A DNA stretch of 64,000 nucleotides from Paenibacillus sp. 32352 (GTDB lineage Bacteria > Bacillota > Bacilli > Paenibacillales > NBRC-103111), in contig NZ_MZNT01000006.1 in the NCBI RefSeq assembly GCF_002042965.1, positions 1-64,000 of the forward strand. Direction: 5' to 3'. The notes under the pieces are model-generated. The model worked only from the letters and a program-made list of their open reading frames with translations, did not search any database and was not told the origin of the DNA. This document shows positions 43,231-52,773 of the stretch, one piece after another. A program made the translations under genes and the position numbers. How positions within the stretch are numbered: position 1 is the stretch's first letter; the number at the start of each line of letters is the position of its first letter.

Positions 43231-46157
43231 TCGATACATCTGCAATTACGGTTCATGCCAGATGGATAGCCCCGGGCTGCTTCTTCTTATGGGGCTCCCG
43301 GTACAATGGGGGCGTGAGCGATGCCTATGATTTGAAGGGACTGCTGTTCGCCTGGCACGAGCCTTCGTTCTACGGCACATTCATCGAGGTAACGGAATCG
43401 ATGAACGTAGAGGGGCTGCAGCTGTCCGCGCTGGAGGCGCTGGACTACTTCTGCAGCCCGAGCGCAGTCCAGCATCTGAAGCTGGACTGGAGCAGCGAGC
43501 TGCGCGAGCTGATGCGGCTGGCGCCTCATGTTAAGGAGGCGCTCGTGCAGGGGCGCTGCATGCCCGACTTCGCGAAGTGGAAGGCGGGCGAGCTCGGCTG
43601 GAAGCTTCAGCTGCCGGATTCCGTGGCGGCTGAAGGGTTTTCGCCTTTGGCGCAGCAATGGATGGACCGCCTCATCCCCGAATGGGGTGAGGAGGACAGC
43701 CTGCTGCGCCAGAGCATCCGGCAGCTGGAGGCGACGTATCCTCTGCTGCAGCGAGGCAAGCTGCCGGCCGATCTGTGGATGGACGAGGAGGACTGGCTCG
43801 TCTCCATCGGCTGGCAGACCGACGGCACGCCGTTTCGGACGTGCCTGCAGCTGAGCGAGCCGCCGCAGCAGAAGAGCAGCGGCAGCTGGCCTCTGCGCGT
43901 CATCCTGCAGGACCGCGCCGACAAGACCCTGCTGCGCGAGGTGGACTCCCGCGCACTCGCGGCTGCTGCCAAGGGCGACGCGAACGCGCCGCCGCCCGGC
44001 CCGGCTGCACCCGCGCTGGAGGAGCTCCCGGCTGCCTGGCAGCCGGAGCTTCAACGCGCGGGGCGCGATATCGCCAAATGGCAGCGCATCCTGCCATGGC
44101 TCGAGAACAGCGACGAGCCCGGCACGCTGCGCAGCGAGCTCACGCAGGACGAGGCTTGGCAGCTGCTGACCGCCGGCAGCCTGCGCCTGATGGAGGCGGG
44201 CTACTCCGTCTTCCTGCCCGCCTGGTGGGAGCGCATTCGGCGCTGGCGTCCGCGCCTCAAGGCGAAGATCAAATCGTCGGTCGGCACCGGACCGCAAGCG
44301 ATGTTCGGACTCGAGCAGCTGATGCAGTTCGACTGGAAGATCGCCCTGGGCGACATCGAGCTGACGGAGGAGGAATTCCGCTCCCTCCTGGAGGAAAACC
44401 GCAAGCTCGTCCAAATCCGCGGCCAATGGATTCAACTGGACCCGACCCAGCTCCTGCAGCTCGAGCAGGTCATGAAGCAGGTGCAGAAGAAGCAGGGGCT
44501 ATCCTTCCGCGATGTGCTGGAGCTGCATCTGCTCGGCTCCTCCGAAGGAGAGGAAGAATTCGGCTTCCAGCGCTCCCTGCAGATGGAGGTAGAGCTCAAC
44601 GAGCAGCTGCAGGAAATGGTCGATCTGCTCAACCACGCCAAGCGCCCGCCGCTGGTCGAGCCCCCTGCGTCGTTCCGCGGAACACTGCGGCCTTATCAGG
44701 TCGAAGGAATCTCCTGGCTCCTGTTCCTGCGGCGTGCTGGTCTCGGCGGCTGCCTTGCCGACGACATGGGTCTCGGCAAAACCATTCAAATGATAACGTA
44801 CTTGCTCCACCTGCGGGAGCAGGAAGCTGCGGCCCAAGCGGAGCAAGGGACTGAGACCGCTCCGTCGCTCCTGGTTTGCCCGACCTCCGTGCTCGGCAAC
44901 TGGCAGAAGGAGCTCGAGCGGTTCGCACCCGAGCTCAAAATCCATCTGCATTACGGCCCGAACCGGGCAAAGGGCGACGCCTTCAAGGAAGCCTGCCTAG
45001 GCTATGACCTGGTACTGACAACCTATACCTTGTCTCATCTGGATGAAGCCGAGCTGTCCCAGCTGGAATGGAGCTCGATCTGTCTCGACGAGGCGCAAAA
45101 CATTAAGAACGCCTATACGAAGCAGGCGACCTCGATCCGCGGCCTCAAGAGCCGTCACCGGATCGCTCTGACAGGGACCCCGATCGAGAACCGCCTGACC
45201 GAGCTGTGGTCGATCTTCGACTTCCTCAATCCGGGCTATCTCGGAACGCTGCGGGAGTTCACACACCGGTACGTAGGCGCCATCGAGCGAACGAACGATC
45301 CCGAGCTCGTATCCAAGGTACAGCGGCTGGTCCGCCCTTTCCTGCTGCGGCGGGTCAAGAAGGACCCGGCTATTCAGCTCGATCTGCCGGATAAGCATGA
45401 GTATAAAACGTTCGTCTCGCTGACGGCAGAGCAGGGCATGCTGTATGAAAACTACATCAAGGATATGTTCGAGCGGCTGGACAGCCTGAGCGCTATGGAA
45501 CGGAGAGGCTTGATTCTGGCGGCTTTAACGAAGCTGAAGCAAATCTGCAACCATCCTTCCCTTCTGCTGAAGGAACCGGCCGCCGCCCCCTGGCAGCAGC
45601 GCTCCAACAAAGTCGAGCGGCTGCTTGAAATGGTTCAGGAGCTGCGCCAGGAAGGAGATAAATGCCTTATCTTCACCCAGTTCGTGGAGACGGGCCATCT
45701 GCTGCAGCGCATTCTGGAGCAGGAGCTCGGCTCCCAGGTGCTGTTCCTCCATGGCGGCACGCCCAGAGCGGCGCGTGACCGTATGATTGCCGACTTCCAG
45801 AACGAATCGCTGCCGGGCGACAAGCAGCCGGGCATCTTCCTGCTCTCGCTCAAAGCCGGCGGCACGGGGCTTAATCTGACAGCGGCCAACCACGTATTCC
45901 ACTTTGACCGCTGGTGGAACCCTGCCGTCGAGAATCAGGCGACGGACCGGGCCTTCCGGATCGGGCAAACCCGCCATGTGCAGGTGCACAAGTTCGTCAC
46001 GCTCGGGACGCTGGAGGAGCGCATCGACGAAATGATTGAGAAGAAGCAGGGCCTGAGCCAGCAAATTGTCGGTAACGGCGAGCAGTGGATCACGGAGCTG
46101 TCCACCGAGGATTTGAAGGAGTTGTTCGCACTGCGCAATGATTGGGTCGAGCTCTAG
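43227..46157 (+). CDS. SNF2-family DEAD/DEAH helicase-like ATPase
   Basis: A 976-residue Swi2/Snf2 ATPase. The first ~450 residues form the bacterial SNF2-associated region, including an Ala/Pro/Gly-rich insert of high GC (about 43960-44060). The motor starts near 480 (LRPYQVEGISWLLFL) with DDMGLGKT (512-519), LDEAQ (about 620-624), LTGTPIENRL, LFLHGGT, LSLKAGGTGLNLTAANHVFHFDRWWNPAVENQATDRAFRIGQ. Bacterial relatives translocate on DNA; RapA-like polymerase recycling and defence roles are known for different branches. It is coupled to the SWIM protein, and I see no methyltransferase or nuclease partner, so a defence role is unsupported. Confidence 0.92.
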   Translation: MIDTSAITVHARWIAPGCFFLWGSRYNGGVSDAYDLKGLLFAWHEPSFYGTFIEVTESMNVEGLQLSALEALDYFCSPSAVQHLKLDWSSELRELMRLAPHVKEALVQGRCMPDFAKWKAGELGWKLQLPDSVAAEGFSPLAQQWMDRLIPEWGEEDSLLRQSIRQLEATYPLLQRGKLPADLWMDEEDWLVSIGWQTDGTPFRTCLQLSEPPQQKSSGSWPLRVILQDRADKTLLREVDSRALAAAAKGDANAPPPGPAAPALEELPAAWQPELQRAGRDIAKWQRILPWLENSDEPGTLRSELTQDEAWQLLTAGSLRLMEAGYSVFLPAWWERIRRWRPRLKAKIKSSVGTGPQAMFGLEQLMQFDWKIALGDIELTEEEFRSLLEENRKLVQIRGQWIQLDPTQLLQLEQVMKQVQKKQGLSFRDVLELHLLGSSEGEEEFGFQRSLQMEVELNEQLQEMVDLLNHAKRPPLVEPPASFRGTLRPYQVEGISWLLFLRRAGLGGCLADDMGLGKTIQMITYLLHLREQEAAAQAEQGTETAPSLLVCPTSVLGNWQKELERFAPELKIHLHYGPNRAKGDAFKEACLGYDLVLTTYTLSHLDEAELSQLEWSSICLDEAQNIKNAYTKQATSIRGLKSRHRIALTGTPIENRLTELWSIFDFLNPGYLGTLREFTHRYVGAIERTNDPELVSKVQRLVRPFLLRRVKKDPAIQLDLPDKHEYKTFVSLTAEQGMLYENYIKDMFERLDSLSAMERRGLILAALTKLKQICNHPSLLLKEPAAAPWQQRSNKVERLLEMVQELRQEGDKCLIFTQFVETGHLLQRILEQELGSQVLFLHGGTPRAARDRMIADFQNESLPGDKQPGIFLLSLKAGGTGLNLTAANHVFHFDRWWNPAVENQATDRAFRIGQTRHVQVHKFVTLGTLEERIDEMIEKKQGLSQQIVGNGEQWITELSTEDLKELFALRNDWVEL

Positions 46158-46174
46158 CCGCCCGACCGGACTTC

Positions 46175-47362
46175 CTAGACCTGAACATCGAGAAATAAAT
46201 AATGCGTGCCGCCAACAGGACACGAGTAGGTCTGCATCAACCGGGCCGTATCCAGATCGGTATATTCGCTCGACAGCATGCCCTGCCGCTGATTGTTCAG
46301 CCGCATCATATTCGGAATAAAATATGGACGCCATATCCAGTTCGAACCTTGATATTGGGCGTCCCTTTTCCATTGGCCCCCGCTATCCCTCGAATAATTG
46401 GAGGAAACCTGACATCCGTCCTCGCGGCAAATATAAATCCGCACTACATTAGAGCCCACACTCGGAAGCAGACCTTCGATCATCCTATCCGCATCTGCAA
46501 AGCCGGTGATAGGGGCATCCGGGGCAATAAGCTCGCTCAAGCCCTCCTGCACCGAGAACAGCGCACGATAGCGTGCGACCTCTTGCTCGGTATACAGCCT
46601 GATTTCCTCTTTCAGAAACGGCTCATAGGCGCGCTCATCCTGAAGCTCTTCCCGGGCCTCCGAGAAGAGGAAGCCTTGGACATATCTGGCCCCCGCCTTC
46701 AACGAATGGTACAGATCGTGCTTGGTCTCTACCCCTTCTATCAGGAGTGATGAGCCCATTTGGGAGGAAAGAATCGAGAAGGAATTCAACAGTGCCTTGT
46801 ACCCGTCATGTATAGCGCTCTTCTTCAACAGCTTCAGATCGATCTTCAAGATGTTCGGCCGGATGGAAGCGATACGGTCATAGTTGCTGTAGCCGCTGCC
46901 GATATCATCAATGGCTATCAGGCAGCCATGGTCCCGATATACATGAATCATTGCGGACAATTCGTCCAGCCTGCCGTGGAACTCCTCTTCCGTCACTTCA
47001 ATGACGACCCTTGCAGGATCAAGCCCGTGCTTTTGCAGGAGCTTTAGTGTAGGCAATACTCCCTTCTCCTTATACACACGGTAAATCCAGGACGGCTTTA
47101 CATTCAGAAACAGCATGGCGCTGGAATCCGATTGGGCTATGGCCGCAATGGCTTGCTCGCGCAGCATTCGGTCTACATGCAGATGCTGCTCGTCGCTGAT
47201 GTTCGGGTTTTGGAAAAAGTCCCCCAAGCTTCGAACCCGATTCCCCTCCACACTCCGCCCTAACGCTTCGTAAGCGATAATTCTTTGTGTTTGCAGCGAT
47301 ACTATCGGTTGAAAAAAAGAACGCAGCTCCCGTTCCCGCAAATCTCCTGTTCCGTTCAGCAT
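46175..47362 (-). CDS. EAL-domain protein, YkuI-like
   Basis: A 395-residue cytoplasmic protein. The N-terminal EAL domain (about 14-245) retains YEALGR, NVKPSW, EVTEEEF, DDIGSGYSNY, KIDLKLLK and IEGVET, so the metal and catalytic residues of a c-di-GMP phosphodiesterase look intact. The C-terminal ~150 residues resemble the PAS-like domain of B. subtilis YkuI. No GGDEF domain or membrane segment is present. I chose the ATG at 47362 because GGAGG lies nine bases upstream; an ATG eight codons earlier precedes that site. It is convergent with the SNF2 gene, 17 bases apart. Confidence 0.88.
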   Translation of the reverse strand: MLNGTGDLRERELRSFFQPIVSLQTQRIIAYEALGRSVEGNRVRSLGDFFQNPNISDEQHLHVDRMLREQAIAAIAQSDSSAMLFLNVKPSWIYRVYKEKGVLPTLKLLQKHGLDPARVVIEVTEEEFHGRLDELSAMIHVYRDHGCLIAIDDIGSGYSNYDRIASIRPNILKIDLKLLKKSAIHDGYKALLNSFSILSSQMGSSLLIEGVETKHDLYHSLKAGARYVQGFLFSEAREELQDERAYEPFLKEEIRLYTEQEVARYRALFSVQEGLSELIAPDAPITGFADADRMIEGLLPSVGSNVVRIYICREDGCQVSSNYSRDSGGQWKRDAQYQGSNWIWRPYFIPNMMRLNNQRQGMLSSEYTDLDTARLMQTYSCPVGGTHYLFLDVQV

Positions 47363-47516
47363 TCTCCTTGCCCTCCAATAACCCATAAGCGTTAGTTGTA
47401 TGATAGATTTCCTAACATAATATTCCTATGGTTATTGTAAGGTACAACAGGTCGCCTGGCAATCGGTTACTACGAAACTTGCCGTATTTTCTTAGGCTGC
47501 GCTCTCCTCCACCTGC

Positions 47517-48278
47517 TTACCGAGAGCCGAAATCGATCGATTCTCCATCCCCGGGCACCTTGACTTGATGCAGCAGCCCCTCCGACCGCAAATAATCGGT
47601 TAGCTGCTCTCTCGTCTCCAGGCAATGGTTGATCGCCTCCATATGAACGGCTACCACGCAAGTCCCCGATACATAGCGGCATACGCGCGCAATATCCTCC
47701 TTGGTCATCGTGATCGGATCGCCTTGGGCAAATTGAGCCGCACCCCCGTTAACAATCGTGACATCGGGACGATACCGGTCCAACGCTTCCTCCACCTCCG
47801 GAACATAGATGGTATCTCCCGCTATATACAGCACAGGCTCGCCCGGAGCCTGCAGGACAAAGCCCGATACGTTCCCCATCCGTTCGCCGATCTCCCCTGT
47901 CCCGTGCCGCCCTCCTGTTCGCGACAACTGAATGCCTTCCCACTTAAGCTCGCTCTCTACCGGCTGCACATCGGTAAAACCTGCTTCTCTTATGGCTTCC
48001 GCATCCGACGGCTGGCAAAACACCGGTAGCTGCTTATCGAGAAGACGCACCGCTTCCTTGTCCCAATGATCAAAATGAGTATGGGTCACGATGACGGCAT
48101 TCACCGATTGTAATAACTCAGGGGTGACGGCAATGGAAACTAAAGGATTTTGTCGACTATTTGTCGAATTCATTACGGGTGGTTGTACCCCTTGATCGCA
48201 GAGCATAGGATCGACCAAGAACCGTTTTCCGTGAATATCTGCCAATAACGTTGCGTGACGAAGAAGTTGAACTTTCAT
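47517..48278 (-). CDS. Metallo-beta-lactamase-fold hydrolase (UlaG-like)
   Basis: A 253-residue hydrolase with the metal motif H-x-H-x-D-H (VTHTHFDHWDKEAV), AGDTIY (bridging Asp) and VAVHMEAINH (late His). The start LRHATLLADIHGKRFLVDPML is typical of the UlaG/YtkL-like group that handles phosphorylated or lactone-type small molecules; the substrate is unknown. GGAGGAAACG precedes the ATG. The 3' side has about 130 bases to the EAL gene with no clear terminator. Confidence 0.85.
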   Translation of the reverse strand: MKVQLLRHATLLADIHGKRFLVDPMLCDQGVQPPVMNSTNSRQNPLVSIAVTPELLQSVNAVIVTHTHFDHWDKEAVRLLDKQLPVFCQPSDAEAIREAGFTDVQPVESELKWEGIQLSRTGGRHGTGEIGERMGNVSGFVLQAPGEPVLYIAGDTIYVPEVEEALDRYRPDVTIVNGGAAQFAQGDPITMTKEDIARVCRYVSGTCVVAVHMEAINHCLETREQLTDYLRSEGLLHQVKVPGDGESIDFGSR

Positions 48279-48459
48279 TATCGTTTCCTCCTAGACCTGT
48301 CGGTTTGCTCTCCTGCCTACCCGAGCCCTTGGACCCGGGAAGCATCTGTCATCAGTATGCACCGTTTCTCCGAACGGCTGAAGGACTTGATGAAAAGATT
48401 CCGCTCAAACCATTTTCACGATGAAAAAACTGCCCCCTGGACAGGAAAGGATGAAGCCC

Positions 48460-48876
48460 ATGCTGGATGAAACGGATATCAAAATATTGGAATGCTTGCT
48501 GGCCGATGCGCGAATGCCCCACAAGGAAATCGGAGAGCATGTTCATCTGACCGGACAGGCGGTCGGCTTCCGGATCCGCAAGCTGGAGGATGCCGGAGTG
48601 ATCCAGGGTGTCCATGTGTCGCTGAATCATGAAAAGCTCGGCTTGACGGTTATGGCGCACATTATCGTGTTCATGAAGATGACGAGCTCCCATGCCCAGT
48701 TCCAGAGCTTCGTACGGGAGCATCCCCATGTCAAGGAGGCTTACCGCATCAGCGGTGAAGGCTGCTACTCGCTCCGTCTGCTCGTGGCTTCCCATGGCGA
48801 GCTTAACGAGTTCCTGGACCGGCTGCTTGACTACGCCAACTATAGAGTTCATATTTGCTTGGACCGAATCAAATGA
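48460..48876 (+). CDS. Lrp/AsnC family regulator
   Basis: A 138-residue regulator: N-terminal winged helix (MLDETDIKILECLLADARMPHKEIGEHVHLTGQAVGFRIRKLEDAGVI) and C-terminal RAM ligand-binding domain (LGLTVMAHIIVFMKM ... VKEAYRISGEGCYSLRLLV). It probably responds to an amino acid. I chose the ATG at 48460 (AAAGG nine bases upstream); earlier in-frame ATGs add a non-conserved leader. It lies 36 bases upstream of the hybrid kinase gene and may share its transcript. Confidence 0.9.
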   Translation: MLDETDIKILECLLADARMPHKEIGEHVHLTGQAVGFRIRKLEDAGVIQGVHVSLNHEKLGLTVMAHIIVFMKMTSSHAQFQSFVREHPHVKEAYRISGEGCYSLRLLVASHGELNEFLDRLLDYANYRVHICLDRIK

Positions 48877-48912
48877 ACAGGATCATTCTATTTTTAGGTA
48901 AGGAGCTTATGC

Positions 48913-51828
48913 ATGAACGTAACCCGATCTAACGTTTCCTTGCTCTACGTCGTACTCATCGTCGCCCTGCTGGCCCTTGTCAGCGTGTCCAGCTATATCG
49001 CTTCCACGAACATGGAGGACGAGCTCAACAGTGTCGTGCAGGAAGCGATTCCCCTGGCCGCACTGGCCGAAAATATTTTAGGCGATGTCATCAATCAGGA
49101 GACCGGTGTACGCGGCTTTGAAGTGACAAGCGATGAAAGGTATCTGGAGCCCTATGAGCAAGGCAAAGCCCAGCTTGCCAAAGACTTAGAGCTTATGGCC
49201 GTGTACCAGAAAAAATATCCAGGTTTGAAAAGCCTGATGGAAGGCGACATTATTCCGCAAATCCAAAAGCTTCAGGACCATTACAGCTCGCAGGTGGAGC
49301 TGGTCCGGGCCGGCAGGGTGGACGAGGCGCGCGCGCGTCTAGGTAACGGCAAAATGCTGATGGACCGATTCCGGCAGCTGCACCTGAAGATTCGGACTGA
49401 TATCGATACGATCGGAACGGATGCCTACAATGATGCACAAAGAGCGGGCCATCTCGCCCGGATCATCATAGCGGCTGGCGGGGCGGTAGCTATCATAATC
49501 GGCGCCTTCTCTGCCGTGATTTTCAACCGGGCCCGCCGGGCCGAGGCCGCACTGCGCAAAAGCGAGGAGACCTACCGCTATATGGCGGAGAGTCTGGAAG
49601 CGCAGAATGAAGAGATCATCGCGCAGCAGGAGGAGCAGGAGCAGACCTTGGAAAAGCTGTCCCAGAGGGAGCTGGAGCTCGAAGCGATCAGCTCTTACCA
49701 GGAAAAGCTGTCCGGCTCGCTGAACATGAACCAGTTCCTGCAAGCCTCCATTCCGGCGTTGTTAAACTCGCTTCAGATGGATGCGGCGCTCCTTGTCGTG
49801 AAAGAGAAAGCCACCAATGCGCTTGTCCCGCTTCCGGAGGAGCCTCCCTCTTCCGAACAGCGTTCTGCCTACACCATTTTGTATGCCGCAGGTTATCCGT
49901 CGCAGCTGCCTTCCCGGGTCGAGCAGGAGCTGTACGGGCCGGCCCAACGCGTATTTACGGAGAAAGTGCAGATAGACTGCAAGCGGGAGCTGTCTCGGGA
50001 AGAGACCGGTCTGCACCAGGGAATGACCCATGCGATAGATCAATATCACCCCTTGTTCGACGATAAACAAGAAGTGATCGGCTTCCTGCTGCTGACCAGC
50101 TATTTGTCCTCGCGCACCGAGCAGCAGGACCGTACGGGCAAAGGCCTGATGCGGCAGTTCGGGCTCGCCTTCCTGGCTCAGCAGATGAATGAGGACCGTC
50201 ATCTTCAATCATTGTATCTGGAGCGGCTGAATGAACAGCTTCTTCAGGAAAAAGCCTTGATCGAGAGCATCCTGGAGTCTACTAATGAGGGGATGATGCT
50301 GTGCGATTCCTCAGGCAAGCTGCTTTTCGCCAACCACCGGATGAAAAGCTACTTTACGATCGCCGATCAAGGCGGAGAGGATTGGAACGAGCTTACCCGA
50401 AACATGGAGAAGATCATTCCTTCCTTGTCACCCGTCCGCCTTGCTATGGATAACCTGCTGAACGGCACGCTTGATAAGCTGACCGAACGGTTCGCCTTCA
50501 TGGATCAGGAGGAGCAGCAGCGCTATGTCGAGCTGTACGCCACCAAGGTAGGTGACAAGAAAAACCAACAGGAGCGAGGCTACCTGTTCGTGTTCCGGGA
50601 CCGGACCGAGGAGGAGAAGGTCGATGAGATGAAAAACGAATTCATCAGCATCGTATCCCATGAGCTCCGTACACCGCTGGCCAGCGTGCTTGGATTCATC
50701 GAGATTCTGCTGCACCGGCAATTGCCGCAGGACAAGCAGCACAAGTATATGCAAACCATTTACAAGGAAGCCCATCGCTTGTCGAACTTGATTAACGATT
50801 TCCTCGATCTGCAGCGTATGGAATCCGGCAAGCAGGCGTATCATTTTGCGCCCGTTGAGCTGATCAGCATCGTGAGGGAAGTGGCGGAGCAGTGGAAGGA
50901 AAAGCCGAGCCACACCGTGGTCATTGAGTCTTCAGCCCAAGAAGCATGGGTTCGTGCCGATGCCGATCGGCTCAAGCAGGTGGCGCACAATTTAATCAGC
51001 AATGCGATCAAATATTCGCCTCAGGCCGATAAAGTGAACATTCTCATCGATGCGCAGGACGGGCAGGTCAAGCTGCACATTACTGACTTCGGGCTCGGCA
51101 TACCGGATGAGGCAAAAGATAAGTTATTCACCAAATTTTTCCGGGTAGATAACTCGGACCGCCGGCAAATCGGGGGCACGGGCCTGGGTCTTGCCATCGT
51201 GAAGGAAATCGTCGATGCGCACGGCGGCTCCATCACCTTCGAATCCGCGATGGGCGAAGGCACGACCTTCACCGTTCAGCTGGACAGCTACCGGTTCCCC
51301 GAGGTCGACGGCAGCATTATCGTACTCGAGGACGATGATAACTTGGCCAAGCTGATCCAGGTTGCTCTCAGCAAGCTGGAGATCCCTATCGTGCATTTGC
51401 GTTCCGCGGAAGAAGGCATCGGCTCCCTGCATCGCATTCGCAAGAGCCCGCCGCGTCTCTGCATCGTGGATATTCATCTTGAGGGCTCGAAGAACGGCTG
51501 GGATTTCATGGCCGAGCTCTACGATCACCCTACCTTCTATCGCACTCCGGTCATCGTATCGACTGCGCTGGAGCCGCCGCTTAATTATTACGAGAAGGAT
51601 ATTGAGAAGTTTTTGCGCAAGCCATTTTCAATGGAGAAGCTGCTTCAGGCTGCAGAGCAATTGCTGTACCATACAGAGTCCCAGCCTTCCTATATTTTCC
51701 CTGAGCAGGATGAAGCCTTGATCACATCGTCCTTAAGGAAAAAAGGGATTGAGGTCAGCGGAATTACGCATGGACAGGATACGATTCAAATTGAGCCCAA
51801 GCGTAAACCCGATCTGCCGGAGGCTTAG
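48913..51828 (+). CDS. CHASE3 hybrid sensor histidine kinase
   Basis: A 971-residue membrane kinase. Two membrane segments (about 9-29 and 183-206) flank an extracellular CHASE3 domain (EAIPLAALAENILGDVINQETGVRGFEVTSDERYLEPY). A coiled coil (about 213-265) leads into a GAF-like region (about 265-435) and a PAS (about 450-560). The kinase has H583 (IVSHELRTPLASVLGF), HNLISNAIKYSP, DFGLGIP and GGTGLGLAIVKE. A C-terminal receiver starts near 798 with the phospho-acceptor D853 (CIVDIHLEG). No separate response regulator adjoins, so output may pass through the receiver. The signal is unknown. Confidence 0.92.
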   Translation: MNVTRSNVSLLYVVLIVALLALVSVSSYIASTNMEDELNSVVQEAIPLAALAENILGDVINQETGVRGFEVTSDERYLEPYEQGKAQLAKDLELMAVYQKKYPGLKSLMEGDIIPQIQKLQDHYSSQVELVRAGRVDEARARLGNGKMLMDRFRQLHLKIRTDIDTIGTDAYNDAQRAGHLARIIIAAGGAVAIIIGAFSAVIFNRARRAEAALRKSEETYRYMAESLEAQNEEIIAQQEEQEQTLEKLSQRELELEAISSYQEKLSGSLNMNQFLQASIPALLNSLQMDAALLVVKEKATNALVPLPEEPPSSEQRSAYTILYAAGYPSQLPSRVEQELYGPAQRVFTEKVQIDCKRELSREETGLHQGMTHAIDQYHPLFDDKQEVIGFLLLTSYLSSRTEQQDRTGKGLMRQFGLAFLAQQMNEDRHLQSLYLERLNEQLLQEKALIESILESTNEGMMLCDSSGKLLFANHRMKSYFTIADQGGEDWNELTRNMEKIIPSLSPVRLAMDNLLNGTLDKLTERFAFMDQEEQQRYVELYATKVGDKKNQQERGYLFVFRDRTEEEKVDEMKNEFISIVSHELRTPLASVLGFIEILLHRQLPQDKQHKYMQTIYKEAHRLSNLINDFLDLQRMESGKQAYHFAPVELISIVREVAEQWKEKPSHTVVIESSAQEAWVRADADRLKQVAHNLISNAIKYSPQADKVNILIDAQDGQVKLHITDFGLGIPDEAKDKLFTKFFRVDNSDRRQIGGTGLGLAIVKEIVDAHGGSITFESAMGEGTTFTVQLDSYRFPEVDGSIIVLEDDDNLAKLIQVALSKLEIPIVHLRSAEEGIGSLHRIRKSPPRLCIVDIHLEGSKNGWDFMAELYDHPTFYRTPVIVSTALEPPLNYYEKDIEKFLRKPFSMEKLLQAAEQLLYHTESQPSYIFPEQDEALITSSLRKKGIEVSGITHGQDTIQIEPKRKPDLPEA

Positions 51829-51919
51829 CTCGGCAGGGGATATTCGAGCGGTCATTTTATAGAAGACAGCAATCTAGGGTAAGCTGCTCCTAATACGAAC
51901 CGAAGGAGATGTTGTTGCG

Positions 51920-52576
51920 ATGCACTTTCGCGAAGAAGAAAAGGCCGCCGTCTACAAAGCCATCTATACCCGCAGAGATATACGGACCTTCCGGCCCGAT
52001 CCGATCCCGCAGGATACGATCATGAAGCTGCTGGACGCCGCGCATCACGGACCTTCCGTCGGCTTCAGTCAGCCATGGAATTTTATTCTCATTCAATCGG
52101 AGGAAGGAAAACGGCGTCTCGCCTGGGCGGCGGATAAAGAGCGGAGAGCGCTGGCCATTCATTATGAAGGAGAAAGAGAAACGAAGTTCCTGTCGCTCAA
52201 AATCGAAGGGCTCGAGCAGGCTCCCCTAACGATCTGTGTAACCTGCGATCCCACCCGCGGCGGCTCCCATGTGCTCGGGCGCAATTCGATCCCGGAGACG
52301 GATATTATGTCGACTGCGTGCGCCATTCAGAATATGTGGCTCGCAGCCTGCGCCGAAGGGCTTGCCATGGGCTGGGTCAGCTTTTATAAGAAGAACGACG
52401 TTCGCGACATTCTGAATATCCCTCCCCATATCGACCCCGTTGCCCTGCTGTCCATCGGGTATACCGATAACTATCCTCCGATGCCGATTCTGGAAGCGGC
52501 TCAATGGGAGAAACGGCGCTCGCTGGAGCCGCTAATTTTTGCAGAGAAGTGGGGAGTGCCGCCGGAGCGTCCGTGA
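51920..52576 (+). CDS. bluB: 5,6-dimethylbenzimidazole synthase
   Basis: A 218-residue nitroreductase-fold enzyme of the BluB type, which cannibalises FMN with oxygen to make the lower ligand of vitamin B12. IYTRRDIRTFRPDPIP, HHGPSVGFSQPWNFILI, GRNSIPETDIMSTACAIQNMWLAACAEGLAMGWVSFY and LLSIGYTDNYPPMPILEAAQWEKRR match the family. GAAGGAG precedes the ATG. No other cobalamin gene and no B12 riboswitch are nearby, so it is an isolated pathway gene here. Confidence 0.9.
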   Translation: MHFREEEKAAVYKAIYTRRDIRTFRPDPIPQDTIMKLLDAAHHGPSVGFSQPWNFILIQSEEGKRRLAWAADKERRALAIHYEGERETKFLSLKIEGLEQAPLTICVTCDPTRGGSHVLGRNSIPETDIMSTACAIQNMWLAACAEGLAMGWVSFYKKNDVRDILNIPPHIDPVALLSIGYTDNYPPMPILEAAQWEKRRSLEPLIFAEKWGVPPERP

Positions 52577-52688
52577 GCGGATGAACGAGCCCCCGACCCC
52601 CTTATGGCGCTCTTGGCTTCATGGCGGGCCGATATCATCTGTGAGCGAAGACACTTTGGGACCATACCTTAAATCTTTATGGAATAGG

Positions 52689-52727
52689 AAGAGCTGCCCG
52701 ATCCTATTTAGGAGCAGGCAGCTCTTA
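52689..52727. terminator. Hairpin between bluB and the chemoreceptor gene
   Basis: AAGAGCTGCC ... GGCAGCTCTT with an inner ATCCT/AGGA(G) pairing forms a long stem between convergent genes. There is no T-run on either side, so termination strength is doubtful. Confidence 0.5.
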
Positions 52728-52773
52728 CCCGATTGCAGCTTCACATATGGGAGCCGTTCAGCTTTCGTCTCGT

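Noticed and set aside
43775..44854. A 359-codon plus-strand frame within the SNF2 gene
   Set aside because: It is very rich in Arg, Ala and Gly and lies out of frame in a GC-rich part of a real gene.
43227..46157. The SNF2 ATPase as part of a phage-defence island
   Set aside because: No methyltransferase, nuclease, phospholipase D or other defence partner lies beside it; the neighbours are signalling genes.
48120..48170. Spo0A-box-like TTGTCGA sequences near 48145-48165
   Set aside because: They lie inside the metallo-hydrolase coding region and encode part of the protein, with no promoter nearby.
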